From Limanda limanda (taxonomy: Eukaryota > Chordata > Actinopteri > Pleuronectiformes > Pleuronectidae): a stretch of DNA of 64,000 nt. The stretch's first letter is position 1. The number at the start of each line of letters is the position of its first letter. The DNA is taken from assembly GCF_963576545.1 (NCBI RefSeq), contig NW_026870435.1, positions 62,001-126,000 of the forward strand, written 5' to 3'. The notes below the pieces were generated by a model. That model was not told the DNA's origin. It did no database searches and was given only the letters and a program-made list of their open reading frames with translations. A program made the position numbers and the translations under genes. This document shows positions 1 through 10,400 of the stretch, piece by piece.

Positions 1-21
1 ATGAAAGCACATAGGAGAAAG
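1..21 (+). repeat. Partial A monomer at the window edge
   Basis: The window opens exactly at the ATG that begins the A-specific tail of an A monomer whose core lies outside. Confidence 0.95.
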
Positions 22-339
22 AGATATTCTTGAATAACTTTTCTTGTGAAGGTCGGAGAGACTTGCAAGTAGGCTCTACCCCCACTAAATGGGGTAGCGC
101 GCATCGATCGGTACCATCCTTGAGCTTCTCCGACTCTCGGAAGGGTTAGGGTTAGGGTTAGGGATGAAAGCACATAGGAGAAAGAGATATTCTTGAATAA
201 CTTTTTTTGTGAAGGTCGGAGAGACTTGGAAAGTGGTTGCATCTGGACTAATTTGGGTCCTGCGGATCGATTGGTACCATCCATGAGCTTGTACGACCTT
301 CGGAAGAGGTCGACCGACGAAATTCCCCCAAATCTGAGG

Positions 340-383
340 AGATATTCTTGAATAACTTTTTTTGTGAAGGTCGGAGAGACTTG
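340..383 (+). other. Box 1: 44 bp identical in A and B
   Basis: The segment starts AGATATTCTTGAATAAC, continues through a T7 run and ends GAGACTTG. It is the same in the A and B consensus (compare 503-546). Identity stops abruptly: in the next 20 bp A and B match at only 9 positions. Recurrent variants inside the box (GTCCGAG, GGAAAGAC, AACGTTTTTT, loss of one G after the T run) mark particular lineages. It may be a protein-binding element or the preferred exchange site between monomers; the sequence does not decide which. Confidence 0.9.
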
Positions 384-414
384 CAAGTAGGCTCTACCCC
401 CACTAAATGGGGTA

Positions 415-460
415 GCGCGCATCGATCGGTACCATCCTTGAGCTTCTCCGACTTTCGGAA
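415..460 (+). other. Box 2: palindrome-rich segment of the A/B core
   Basis: In A this stretch packs the overlapping palindromes GCGCGC, ATCGAT, CGATCG and GGTACC into 19 bp, followed by CATCCTTGAGCTT and TTCGGAAG. B keeps GGATCGATTGGTACC and most of what follows, with 6 mismatches over the 38 bp from ATCGAT onward. It is the second-best conserved part of the core. The restriction-type palindromes give natural handles for a digestion ladder. No function can be assigned. Confidence 0.8.
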
Positions 461-481
461 GGGTTAGGGTTAGGGTTAGGG
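461..481 (+). repeat. Telomeric tract GGG(TTAGGG)3 of monomer A
   Basis: Each full A monomer carries exactly four GGG runs separated by TTA. This is the vertebrate-type telomere motif and the minimum number of G-runs for one intramolecular G-quadruplex. The tract sits at the junction between the shared core and the A tail, the point where A and B stop being homologous. Orientation is G-rich on the + strand in every copy. I saw no copy with four or more TTAGGG units. Confidence 0.96.
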
Positions 482-502
482 ATGAAAGCACATAGGAGAA
501 AG
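482..502 (+). other. A-specific tail (21 bp)
   Basis: This purine-rich tail starts ATGAAAGCACATAGG, follows the telomeric tract in every A monomer and has no counterpart in B. It is nearly invariant through the window. It leads directly into box 1 of the next monomer. Confidence 0.9.
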
Positions 503-657
503 AGATATTCTTGAATAACTTTTTTTGTGAAGGTCGGAGAGACTTGGAAAGTGGTTGCATCTGGACTAATTTGGGTCCTGCAGATCGATTGGTACCATCC
601 CCGAGCTTGTACGACCTTCGAAAGAGGTCGACCGACGAAATTCCCCCAAATCTGAGG
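503..657 (+). repeat. Monomer B, reference copy (155 bp)
   Basis: This is a complete B monomer in the same phase as A. Its first 44 bp are identical to A. The next 78 bp align to A without gaps and with 23 mismatches. After that B has its own 33-bp tail containing GTCGAC and a C5 run, and no telomeric units. Two subtypes alternate through much of the array: B1 ends its core in TTCGGAAG and B2 in TTCGAAAG. This copy is B2. Confidence 0.97.
625..657 (+). other. B-specific tail (33 bp)
   Basis: This segment replaces the telomeric tract and tail of A. It contains the SalI palindrome GTCGAC at 627-632 and the run ATTCCCCCAAATCTGAGG. In my reading it always leads into an A monomer. Two related copies near 57.13 kb and 59.22 kb carry GTCTAC and have lost the SalI site. 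Confidence 0.9.
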
Positions 658-1619
658 AGATATTCTTGAATAACTTTTTTTGTGAAGGTCGGAGAGACTT
701 GGAAGTAGGCTCTACCCCCACTAAATGGGGTTGCGCGCATCGATCGGTACCATCCTTGAGCTTCTCCGACTTTCGGAAGGGTTAGGGTTAGGGTTAGGGA
801 TGAAAGCACATAGGAGAAAGAGATATTCTTGAATAACTTTTTTTGTGAAGGTCGGAGAGACTTGCAAGTAGGCTCTACCCCCACTAAATGGGGTAGCACG
901 CATCGATCGGTACCATCCTTGAGCTTCTCCGACTTTCGGAAGGGTTAGGGTTAGGGTTAGGGATGAAAGCACATAGGAGAAAGAGATATTCTTGAATAAC
1001 TTTTTTTGTGAAGGTCGGAGAGACTTGGAAAGTGGTTGCATCTGGACTAATTTGGGTCCTGCGGATCGATTGGTACCATCCCCGAGCTTGTACGACCTTC
1101 GGAAGAGGTCGACCGACGAAATTCCCCCAAATCTGAGGAGATATTCTTGAATAACTTTTTTTGTGAAGGTCGGAGAGACTTGCAAGTAGGCTCTACCCCC
1201 ACTAAATGGGGTTGCGCGCATCGATCGGTACCATCCTTGAGCTTCTCCGACTTTCGGAAGGGTTAGGGTTAGGGTTAGGGATGAAAGCACATAGGAGAAA
1301 GAGATATTCTTGAATAACTTTTTTTGTGAAGGTCGGAGAGACTTGCAAGTAGGCTCTACCCCCACTAAATGGGGTAGCGCGCATCGATCGGTACCATCCT
1401 TGAGCTTCTCCGACTTTCGGAAGGGTTAGGGTTAGGGTTAGGGATGAAAGCACATAGGAGAAAGAGATATTCTTGAATAACTTTTTTTGTGAAGGTCGGA
1501 GAGACTTGGAAAGTGGTTGCATCTGGACTAATTTGGGTCCTGCGGATCGATTGGTACCATCCCCGAGCTTGTACGACCTTCGAAAGAGGTCGACCGACGA
1601 AATTCCCCCAAATCTGAGG
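658..1619 (+). repeat. Six-monomer higher-order unit AAB1AAB2 (962 bp), copy 1
   Basis: The order is A-A-B1-A-A-B2. The two B copies are told apart by TTCGGAAG (B1) and TTCGAAAG (B2). It is one of two perfect adjacent copies. The same B1/B2 alternation can be followed, with insertions and losses of AB dimers, through most of the left domain, so this unit may be an ancestral higher-order repeat. Confidence 0.85.
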
Positions 1620-2581
1620 AGATATTCTTGAATAACTTTTTTTGTGAAGGTCGGAGAGACTTGCAAGTAGGCTCTACCCCCACTAAATGGGGTTGCGCGC
1701 ATCGATCGGTACCATCCTTGAGCTTCTCCGACTTTCGGAAGGGTTAGGGTTAGGGTTAGGGATGAAAGCACATAGGAGAAAGAGATATTCTTGAATAACT
1801 TTTTTTGTGAAGGTCGGAGAGACTTGCAAGTAGGCTCTACCCCCACTAAATGGGGTAGCGCGCATCGATCGGTACCATCCTTGAGCTTCTCCGACTTTCG
1901 GAAGGGTTAGGGTTAGGGTTAGGGATGAAAGCACATAGGAGAAAGAGATATTCTTGAATAACTTTTTTTGTGAAGGTCGGAGAGACTTGGAAAGTGGTTG
2001 CATCTGGACTAATTTGGGTCCTGCGGATCGATTGGTACCATCCCCGAGCTTGTACGACCTTCGGAAGAGGTCGACCGACGAAATTCCCCCAAATCTGAGG
2101 AGATATTCTTGAATAACTTTTTTTGTGAAGGTCGGAGAGACTTGCAAGTAGGCTCTACCCCCACTAAATGGGGTTGCGCGCATCGATCGGTACCATCCTT
2201 GAGCTTCTCCGACTTTCGGAAGGGCTAGGGTTAGGGTTAGGGATGAAAGCACATAGGAGAAAGAGATATTCTTGAATAACTTTTTTTGTGAAGGTCGGAG
2301 AGACTTGCAAGTAGGCTCTACCCCCACTAAATGGGGTAGCGCGCATCGATCGGTACCATCCTTGAGCTTCTCCGACTTTCGGAAGGGTTAGGGTTAGGGT
2401 TAGGGATGAAAGCACATAGGAGAAAGAGATATTCTTGAATAACTTTTTTTGTGAAGGTCGGAGAGACTTGGAAAGTGGTTGCATCTGGACTAATTTGGGT
2501 CCTGCGGATCGATTGGTACCATCCCCGAGCTTGTACGACCTTCGAAAGAGGTCGACCGACGAAATTCCCCCAAATCTGAGG
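1620..2581 (+). repeat. Six-monomer higher-order unit AAB1AAB2 (962 bp), copy 2
   Basis: This directly follows copy 1 with the same monomer order and B1/B2 alternation. Its fourth A monomer carries the CTAGGG variant at 2225, which copy 1 lacks. Confidence 0.85.
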
Positions 2582-5500
2582 AGATATTCTTGAATAACTT
2601 TTTTTGTGAAGGTCGGAGAGACTTGCAAGTAGGCTCTACCCCCACTAAATGGGGTTGCGCGCATCGATCGGTACCATCCTTGAGCTTCTCCGACTTTCGG
2701 AAGGGTTAGGGTTAGGGTTAGGGATGAAAGCACATAGGAGAAAGAGATATTCTTGAATAACTTTTTTTGTGAAGGTCGGAGAGACTTGCAAGTAGGCTCT
2801 ACCCCCACTAAATGGGGTAGCACGCATCGATCAGTACCATCCTTGAGCTTCTCCGACTTTCGGAAGGGTTAGGGTTAGGGTTAGGGATGAAAGCACATAG
2901 GAGAAAGAGATATTCTTGAATAACTTTTTTTGTGAAGGTCGGAGAGACTTGCAAGTAGGCTCTACCCCCACTAAATGGGGTAGCGCGCATCGATCGGTAC
3001 CATCCTTGAGCTTCTCCGACTTTCGGAAGGGTTAGGGTTAGGGTTAGGGATGAAAGCACATAGGAGAAAGAGATATTCTTGAATAACTTTTTTTGTGAAG
3101 GTCGGAGAGACTTGGAAAGTGGTTGCATCTGGACTAATTTGGGTCCTGCGGATCGATTGGTACCATCCCCGAGCTTGTACGACCTTCGGAAGAGGTCGAC
3201 CGACGAAATTCCCCCAAATCTGAGGAGATATTCTTGAATAACTTTTTTTGTGAAGGTCGGAGAGACTTGCAAGTAGGCTCTACCCCCACTAAATGGGGTA
3301 GCGCGCATCGATCGGTACCATCCTTGAGCTTCTCCGACTTTCGGAAGGGTTAGGGTTAGGGTTAGGGATGAAAGCACATAGGAGAAAGAGATATTCTTGA
3401 ATAACTTTTTTTGTGAAGGTCGGAGAGACTTGGAAAGTGGTTGCATCTGGACTAATTTGGGTCCTGCGGATCGATTGGTACCATCCCCGAGCTTGTACGA
3501 CCTTCGAAAGAGGTCGACCGACGAAATTCCCCCAAATCTGAGGAGATATTCTTGAATAACTTTTTTTGTGAAGGTCGGAGAGACTTGCAAGTAGGCTCTA
3601 CCCCCACTAAATGGGGTTGCGCGCATCGATCGGTACCATCCTTGAGCTTCTCCGACTTTCGGAAGGGTTAGGGTTAGGGTTAGGGATGAAAGCACATAGG
3701 AGAAAGAGATATTCTTGAATAACTTTTTTTGTGAAGGTCGGAGAGACTTGCAAGTAGGCTCTACCCCCACTAAATGGGGTAGCGCGCATCGATCGGTACC
3801 ATCCTTGAGCTTCTCCGACTTTCGGAAGGGTTAGGGTTAGGGTTAGGGATGAAAGCACATAGGAGAAAGAGATATTCTTGAATAACTTTTTTTGTGAAGG
3901 TCGGAGAGACTTGGAAAGTGGTTGCATCTGGACTAATTTGGGTCCTGCGGATCGATTGGTACCATCCCCGAGCTTGTACGACCTTCGGAAGAGGTCGACC
4001 GACGAAATTCCCCCAAATCTGAGGAGATATTCTTGAATAACTTTTTTTGTGAAGGTCGGAGAGACTTGCAAGTAGGCTCTACCCCCACTAAATGGGGTTG
4101 CGCGCATCGATCGGTACCATCCTTGAGCTTCTCCGACTTTCGGAAGGGCTAGGGTTAGGGTTAGGGATGAAAGCACATAGGAGAAAGAGATATTCTTGAA
4201 TAACTTTTTTTGTGAAGGTCGGAGAGACTTGCAAGTAGGCTCTACCCCCACTAAATGGGGTAGCGCGCATCGATCGGTACCATCCTTGAGCTTCTCCGAC
4301 TTTCGGAAGGGTTAGGGTTAGGGTTAGGGATGAAAGCACATAGGAGAAAGAGATATTCTTGAATAACTTTTTTTGTGAAGGTCGGAGAGACTTGGAAAGT
4401 GGTTGCATCTGGACTAATTTGGGTCCTGCGGATCGATTTGTACCATCCCCGAGCTTGTACGACCTTCGAAAGAGGTCGACCGACGAAATTCCCCCAAATC
4501 TGAGGAGATATTCTTGAATAACTTTTTTTTGAAGGTCGGAGAGACTTGCAAGTAGGCTCTACCCCCACTAAATGGGGTTGCGCGCATCGATCGGTACCAT
4601 CCTTGAGCTTCTCCGACTTTCGGAAGGGTTAGGGTTAGGGTTAGGGATGAAAGCACATAGGAGAAAGAGATATTCTTGAATAACTTTTTTTGTGAAGGTC
4701 GGAGAGACTTGCAAGTAGGCTCTACCCCCACTAAATGGGGTAGCACGCATCGATCAGTACCATCCTTGAGCTTCTCCGACTTTCGGAAGGGTTAGGGTTA
4801 GGGTTAGGGATGAAAGCACATAGGAGAAAGAGATATTCTTGAATAACTTTTTTTGTGAAGGTCGGAGAGACTTGCAAGTAGGCTCTACCCCCACTAAATG
4901 GGGTAGCGCGCATCGATCGGTACCATCCTTGAGCTTCTCCGACTTTCGGAAGGGTTAGGGTTAGGGTTAGGGATGAAAGCACATAGGAGAAAGAGATATT
5001 CTTGAATAACTTTTTTTGTGAAGGTCGGAGAGACTTGGAAAGTGGTTGCATCTGGACTAATTTGGGTCCTGCGGATCGATTGGTACCATCCCCGAGCTTG
5101 TACGACCTTCGGAAGAGGTCGACCGACGAAATTCCCCCAAATCTGAGGAGATATTCTTGAATAACTTTTTTTGTGAAGGTCGGAGAGACTTGCAAGTAGG
5201 CTCTACCCCCACTAAATGGGGTAGCGCGCATCGATCGGTACCATCCTTGAGCTTCTCCGACTTTCGGAAGGGTTAGGGTTAGGGTTAGGGATGAAAGCAC
5301 ATAGGAGAAAGAGATATTCTTGAATAACTTTTTTTGTGAAGGTCGGAGAGACTTGGAAAGTGGTTGCATCTGGACTAATTTGGGTCCTGCGGATCGATTG
5401 GTACCATCCCCGAGCTTGTACGACCTTCGAAAGAGGTCGACCGACGAAATTCCCCCAAATCTGAGGAGATATTCTTGAATAACTTTTTTTGTGAAGGTCG

Positions 5501-7400
5501 GAGAGACTTGCAAGTAGGCTCTACCCCCACTAAATGGGGTTGCGCGCATCGATCGGTACCATCCTTGAGCTTCTCCGACTTTCGGAAGGGTTAGGGTTAG
5601 GGTTAGGGATGAAAGCACATAGGAGAAAGAGATATTCTTGAATAACTTTTTTTGTGAAGGTCGGAGAGACTTGCAAGTAGGCTCTACCCCCACTAAATGG
5701 GGTAGCGCGCATCGATCGGTACCATCCTTGAGCTTCTCCGACTCTCGGAAGGGTTAGGGTTAGGGTTAGGGATGAAAGCACATAGGAGAAAGAGATATTC
5801 TTGAATAACTTTTTTTGTGAAGGTCGGAGAGACTTGGAAAGTGGTTGCATCTGGACTAATTTGGGTCCTGCAGATCGATTGGTACCATCCATGAGCTTGT
5901 ACGACCTTCGGAAGAGGTCGACCGACGAAATTCCCCCAAATCTGAGGAGATATTCTTGAATAACTTTTTTTGTGAAGGTCGGAGAGACTTGCAAGTAGGC
6001 TCTACCCCCACTAAATGGGGTAGCGCGCATCGATCGGTACCATCCTTGAGCTTCTCCGACTTTCGGAAGGGTTAGGGTTAGGGTTAGGGATGAAAGCACA
6101 TAGGAGAAAGAGATATTCTTGAATAACTTTTTTTGTGAAGGTCGGAGAGACTTGCAAGTAGGCTCTACCCCCACTAAATGGGGTAGCGCGCATCGATCGG
6201 TACCATCCTTGAGCTTCTCCGACTCTCGGAAGGGTTAGGGTTAGGGTTAGGGATGAAAGCACATAGGAGAAAGAGATATTCTTGAATAACTTTTTTTGTG
6301 AAGGTCGGAGAGACTTGGAAAGTGGTTTCATCTGGACTAATTTGGGTCCTGCGGATCGATTGGTACCATCCCCGAGCTTGTACGACCTTCGGAAGAGGTC
6401 GACCGACGAAATTCCCCCAAATCTGAGGAGATATTCTTGAATAACTTTTTTTGTGAAGGTCGGAGAGACTTGCAAGTAGGCTCTACCCCCACTAAATGGG
6501 GTAGCGCGCATCGATCGGTACCATCCTTGAGCTTCTCCGACTTTTGGAAGGGTTAGGGTTAGGGTTAGGGATGAAAGCACATAGGAGAAAGAGATATTCT
6601 TGAATAACTTTTTTTGTGAAGGTCGGAGAGACTTGGAAAGTGGTTGCATCTGGACTAATTTGGGTCCTGCGGATCGATTGGTACCATCCCCGAGCTTGTA
6701 CGGCCTTCGAAAGAGGTCGACCGACGAAATTCCCCCAAATCTGAGGAGATATTCTTGAATAACTTTTTTTGTGAAGGTCGGAGAGACTTGCAAGTAGGCT
6801 CTACCCCCACTAAATGGGGTAGCGCGCATCGATCGGTACCATCCTTGAGCTTCTCCGACTTTCGGAAGGGTTAGGGTTAGGGTTAGGGATGAAAGCACAT
6901 AGGAGAAAGAGATATTCTTGAATAACTTTTTTTGTGAAGGTCGGAGAGACTTGCAAGTAGGCTCTACCCCCACTAAATGGGGTAGCGCGCATCGATCGGT
7001 ACCATCCTTGAGCTTCTCCGACTCTCGGAAGGGTTAGGGTTAGGGTTAGGGATGAAAGCACATAGGAGAAAGAGATATTCTTGAATAACTTTTTTTGTGA
7101 AGGTCGGAGAGACTTGAAAAGTGGTTTCATCTGGACTAATTTGGGTCCTGCGGATCGATTGGTACCATCCCCGAGCTTGTACGACCTTCGGAAGAGGTCG
7201 ACCGACGAAATTCCCCCAAATCTGAGGAGATATTCTTGAATAACTTTTTTTGTGAAGGTCGGAGAGACTTGCAAGTAGGCTCTACCCCCACTAAATGGGG
7301 TAGCGCGCATCGATCGGTACCATCCTTGAGCTTCTCCGACTTTCGGAAGGGTTAGGGTTAGGGTTAGGGATGAAAGCACATAGGAGAAAGAGATATTCTT
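1900..7400 (+). repeat. 5,445-bp tandem duplicate, copy 1
   Basis: Equivalent monomers recur at +5,445 bp, including the CTAGGG variants and the 1-bp deletion. 5,445 equals 22 A plus 12 B minus 1, which fits one deletion monomer per copy. Edges are approximate. Confidence 0.78.
4506..4667 (+). repeat. A monomer with 1-bp G deletion (162 bp), occurrence 1
   Basis: The box 1 motif TTTTTTTGTGAAGG has lost the first G, giving a T8 run followed by GAAGG. Eight monomers share it in the same context, so it is a lineage marker. The preceding B reads GATCGATTTGTACC, which breaks the GGTACC site; the copies at 9951 and 17638 share that change. Confidence 0.9.
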
Positions 7401-10400
7401 GAATAACTTTTTTTGTGAAGGTCGGAGAGACTTGGAAAGTGGTTGCATCTGGACTAATTTGGGTCCTGCGGATCGATTGGTACCATCCCCGAGCTTGTAC
7501 GACCTTCGGAAGAGGTCGACCGACGAAATTCCCCCAAATCTGAGGAGATATTCTTGAATAACTTTTTTTGTGAAGGTCGGAGAGACTTGCAAGTAGGCTC
7601 TACCCCCACTAAATGGGGTTGCGCGCATCGATCGGTACCATCCTTGAGCTTCTCCGACTTTCGGAAGGGCTAGGGTTAGGGTTAGGGATGAAAGCACATA
7701 GGAGAAAGAGATATTCTTGAATAACTTTTTTTGTGAAGGTCGGAGAGACTTGCAAGTAGGCTCTACCCCCACTAAATGGGGTAGCGCGCATCGATCGGTA
7801 CCATCCTTGAGCTTCTCCGACTTTCGGAAGGGTTAGGGTTAGGGTTAGGGATGAAAGCACATAGGAGAAAGAGATATTCTTGAATAACTTTTTTTGTGAA
7901 GGTCGGAGAGACTTGGAAAGTGGTTGCATCTGGACTAATTTGGGTCCTGCGGATCGATTGGTACCATCCCCGAGCTTGTACGACCTTCGAAAGAGGTCGA
8001 CCGACGAAATTCCCCCAAATCTGAGGAGATATTCTTGAATAACTTTTTTTGTGAAGGTCGGAGAGACTTGCAAGTAGGCTCTACCCCCACTAAATGGGGT
8101 TGCGCGCATCGATCGGTACCATCCTTGAGCTTCTCCGACTTTCGGAAGGGTTAGGGTTAGGGTTAGGGATGAAAGCACATAGGAGAAAGAGATATTCTTG
8201 AATAACTTTTTTTGTGAAGGTCGGAGAGACTTGCAAGTAGGCTCTACCCCCACTAAATGGGGTAGCACGCATCGATCAGTACCATCCTTGAGCTTCTCCG
8301 ACTTTCGGAAGGGTTAGGGTTAGGGTTAGGGATGAAAGCACATAGGAGAAAGAGATATTCTTGAATAACTTTTTTTGTGAAGGTCGGAGAGACTTGCAAG
8401 TAGGCTCTACCCCCACTAAATGGGGTAGCGCGCATCGATCGGTACCATCCTTGAGCTTCTCCGACTTTCGGAAGGGTTAGGGTTAGGGTTAGGGATGAAA
8501 GCACATAGGAGAAAGAGATATTCTTGAATAACTTTTTTTGTGAAGGTCGGAGAGACTTGGAAAGTGGTTGCATCTGGACTAATTTGGGTCCTGCGGATCG
8601 ATTGGTACCATCCCCGAGCTTGTACGACCTTCGGAAGAGGTCGACCGACGAAATTCCCCCAAATCTGAGGAGATATTCTTGAATAACTTTTTTTGTGAAG
8701 GTCGGAGAGACTTGCAAGTAGGCTCTACCCCCACTAAATGGGGTAGCGCGCATCGATCGGTACCATCCTTGAGCTTCTCCGACTTTCGGAAGGGTTAGGG
8801 TTAGGGTTAGGGATGAAAGCACATAGGAGAAAGAGATATTCTTGAATAACTTTTTTTGTGAAGGTCGGAGAGACTTGGAAAGTGGTTGCATCTGGACTAA
8901 TTTGGGTCCTGCGGATCGATTGGTACCATCCCCGAGCTTGTACGACCTTCGAAAGAGGTCGACCGACGAAATTCCCCCAAATCTGAGGAGATATTCTTGA
9001 ATAACTTTTTTTGTGAAGGTCGGAGAGACTTGCAAGTAGGCTCTACCCCCACTAAATGGGGTTGCGCGCATCGATCGGTACCATCCTTGAGCTTCTCCGA
9101 CTTTCGGAAGGGTTAGGGTTAGGGTTAGGGATGAAAGCACATAGGAGAAAGAGATATTCTTGAATAACTTTTTTTGTGAAGGTCGGAGAGACTTGCAAGT
9201 AGGCTCTACCCCCACTAAATGGGGTAGCGCGCATCGATCGGTACCATCCTTGAGCTTCTCCGACTTTCGGAAGGGTTAGGGTTAGGGTTAGGGATGAAAG
9301 CACATAGGAGAAAGAGATATTCTTGAATAACTTTTTTTGTGAAGGTCGGAGAGACTTGGAAAGTGGTTGCATCTGGACTAATTTGGGTCCTGCGGATCGA
9401 TTGGTACCATCCCCGAGCTTGTACGACCTTCGGAAGAGGTCGACCGACGAAATTCCCCCAAATCTGAGGAGATATTCTTGAATAACTTTTTTTGTGAAGG
9501 TCGGAGAGACTTGCAAGTAGGCTCTACCCCCACTAAATGGGGTTGCGCGCATCGATCGGTACCATCCTTGAGCTTCTCCGACTTTCGGAAGGGCTAGGGT
9601 TAGGGTTAGGGATGAAAGCACATAGGAGAAAGAGATATTCTTGAATAACTTTTTTTGTGAAGGTCGGAGAGACTTGCAAGTAGGCTCTACCCCCACTAAA
9701 TGGGGTAGCGCGCATCGATCGGTACCATCCTTGAGCTTCTCCGACTTTCGGAAGGGTTAGGGTTAGGGTTAGGGATGAAAGCACATAGGAGAAAGAGATA
9801 TTCTTGAATAACTTTTTTTGTGAAGGTCGGAGAGACTTGGAAAGTGGTTGCATCTGGACTAATTTGGGTCCTGCGGATCGATTTGTACCATCCCCGAGCT
9901 TGTACGACCTTCGAAAGAGGTCGACCGACGAAATTCCCCCAAATCTGAGGAGATATTCTTGAATAACTTTTTTTTGAAGGTCGGAGAGACTTGCAAGTAG
10001 GCTCTACCCCCACTAAATGGGGTTGCGCGCATCGATCGGTACCATCCTTGAGCTTCTCCGACTTTCGGAAGGGTTAGGGTTAGGGTTAGGGATGAAAGCA
10101 CATAGGAGAAAGAGATATTCTTGAATAACTTTTTTTGTGAAGGTCGGAGAGACTTGCAAGTAGGCTCTACCCCCACTAAATGGGGTAGCACGCATCGATC
10201 AGTACCATCCTTGAGCTTCTCCGACTTTCGGAAGGGTTAGGGTTAGGGTTAGGGATGAAAGCACATAGGAGAAAGAGATATTCTTGAATAACTTTTTTTG
10301 TGAAGGTCGGAGAGACTTGCAAGTAGGCTCTACCCCCACTAAATGGGGTAGCGCGCATCGATCGGTACCATCCTTGAGCTTCTCCGACTTTCGGAAGGGT

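Larger units (their letters stand above)
340..502 (+). repeat. Monomer A, reference copy (163 bp)
   Basis: This is a clean copy of the A monomer, phased to start at AGATATTC. In order it holds the 44-bp box shared with B, a 78-bp diverged part of the core containing GCGCGC, ATCGAT and GGTACC, then the telomeric tract GGG(TTAGGG)3 and a 21-bp A-specific tail. A copies directly after B in AA pairs usually read GGGGTTGCGCG (subtype A1). The copy before B usually reads GGGGTAGCGCG (subtype A2). Isolated A copies between two Bs are mostly A2. Confidence 0.97.
1..2580 (+). repeat. Long-range block copy, matches 22418-24998 and 29461-32041
   Basis: The window start lines up base for base in phase with 22418 and 29461. 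Shared markers are GACTCTCGG in the first A, CCATGAGCTT in the first B, CAGATCG in the second B and GACTTGGAAGTAGG in the A near 700. The first A here has a private T-to-C change at 53. Confidence 0.8.
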
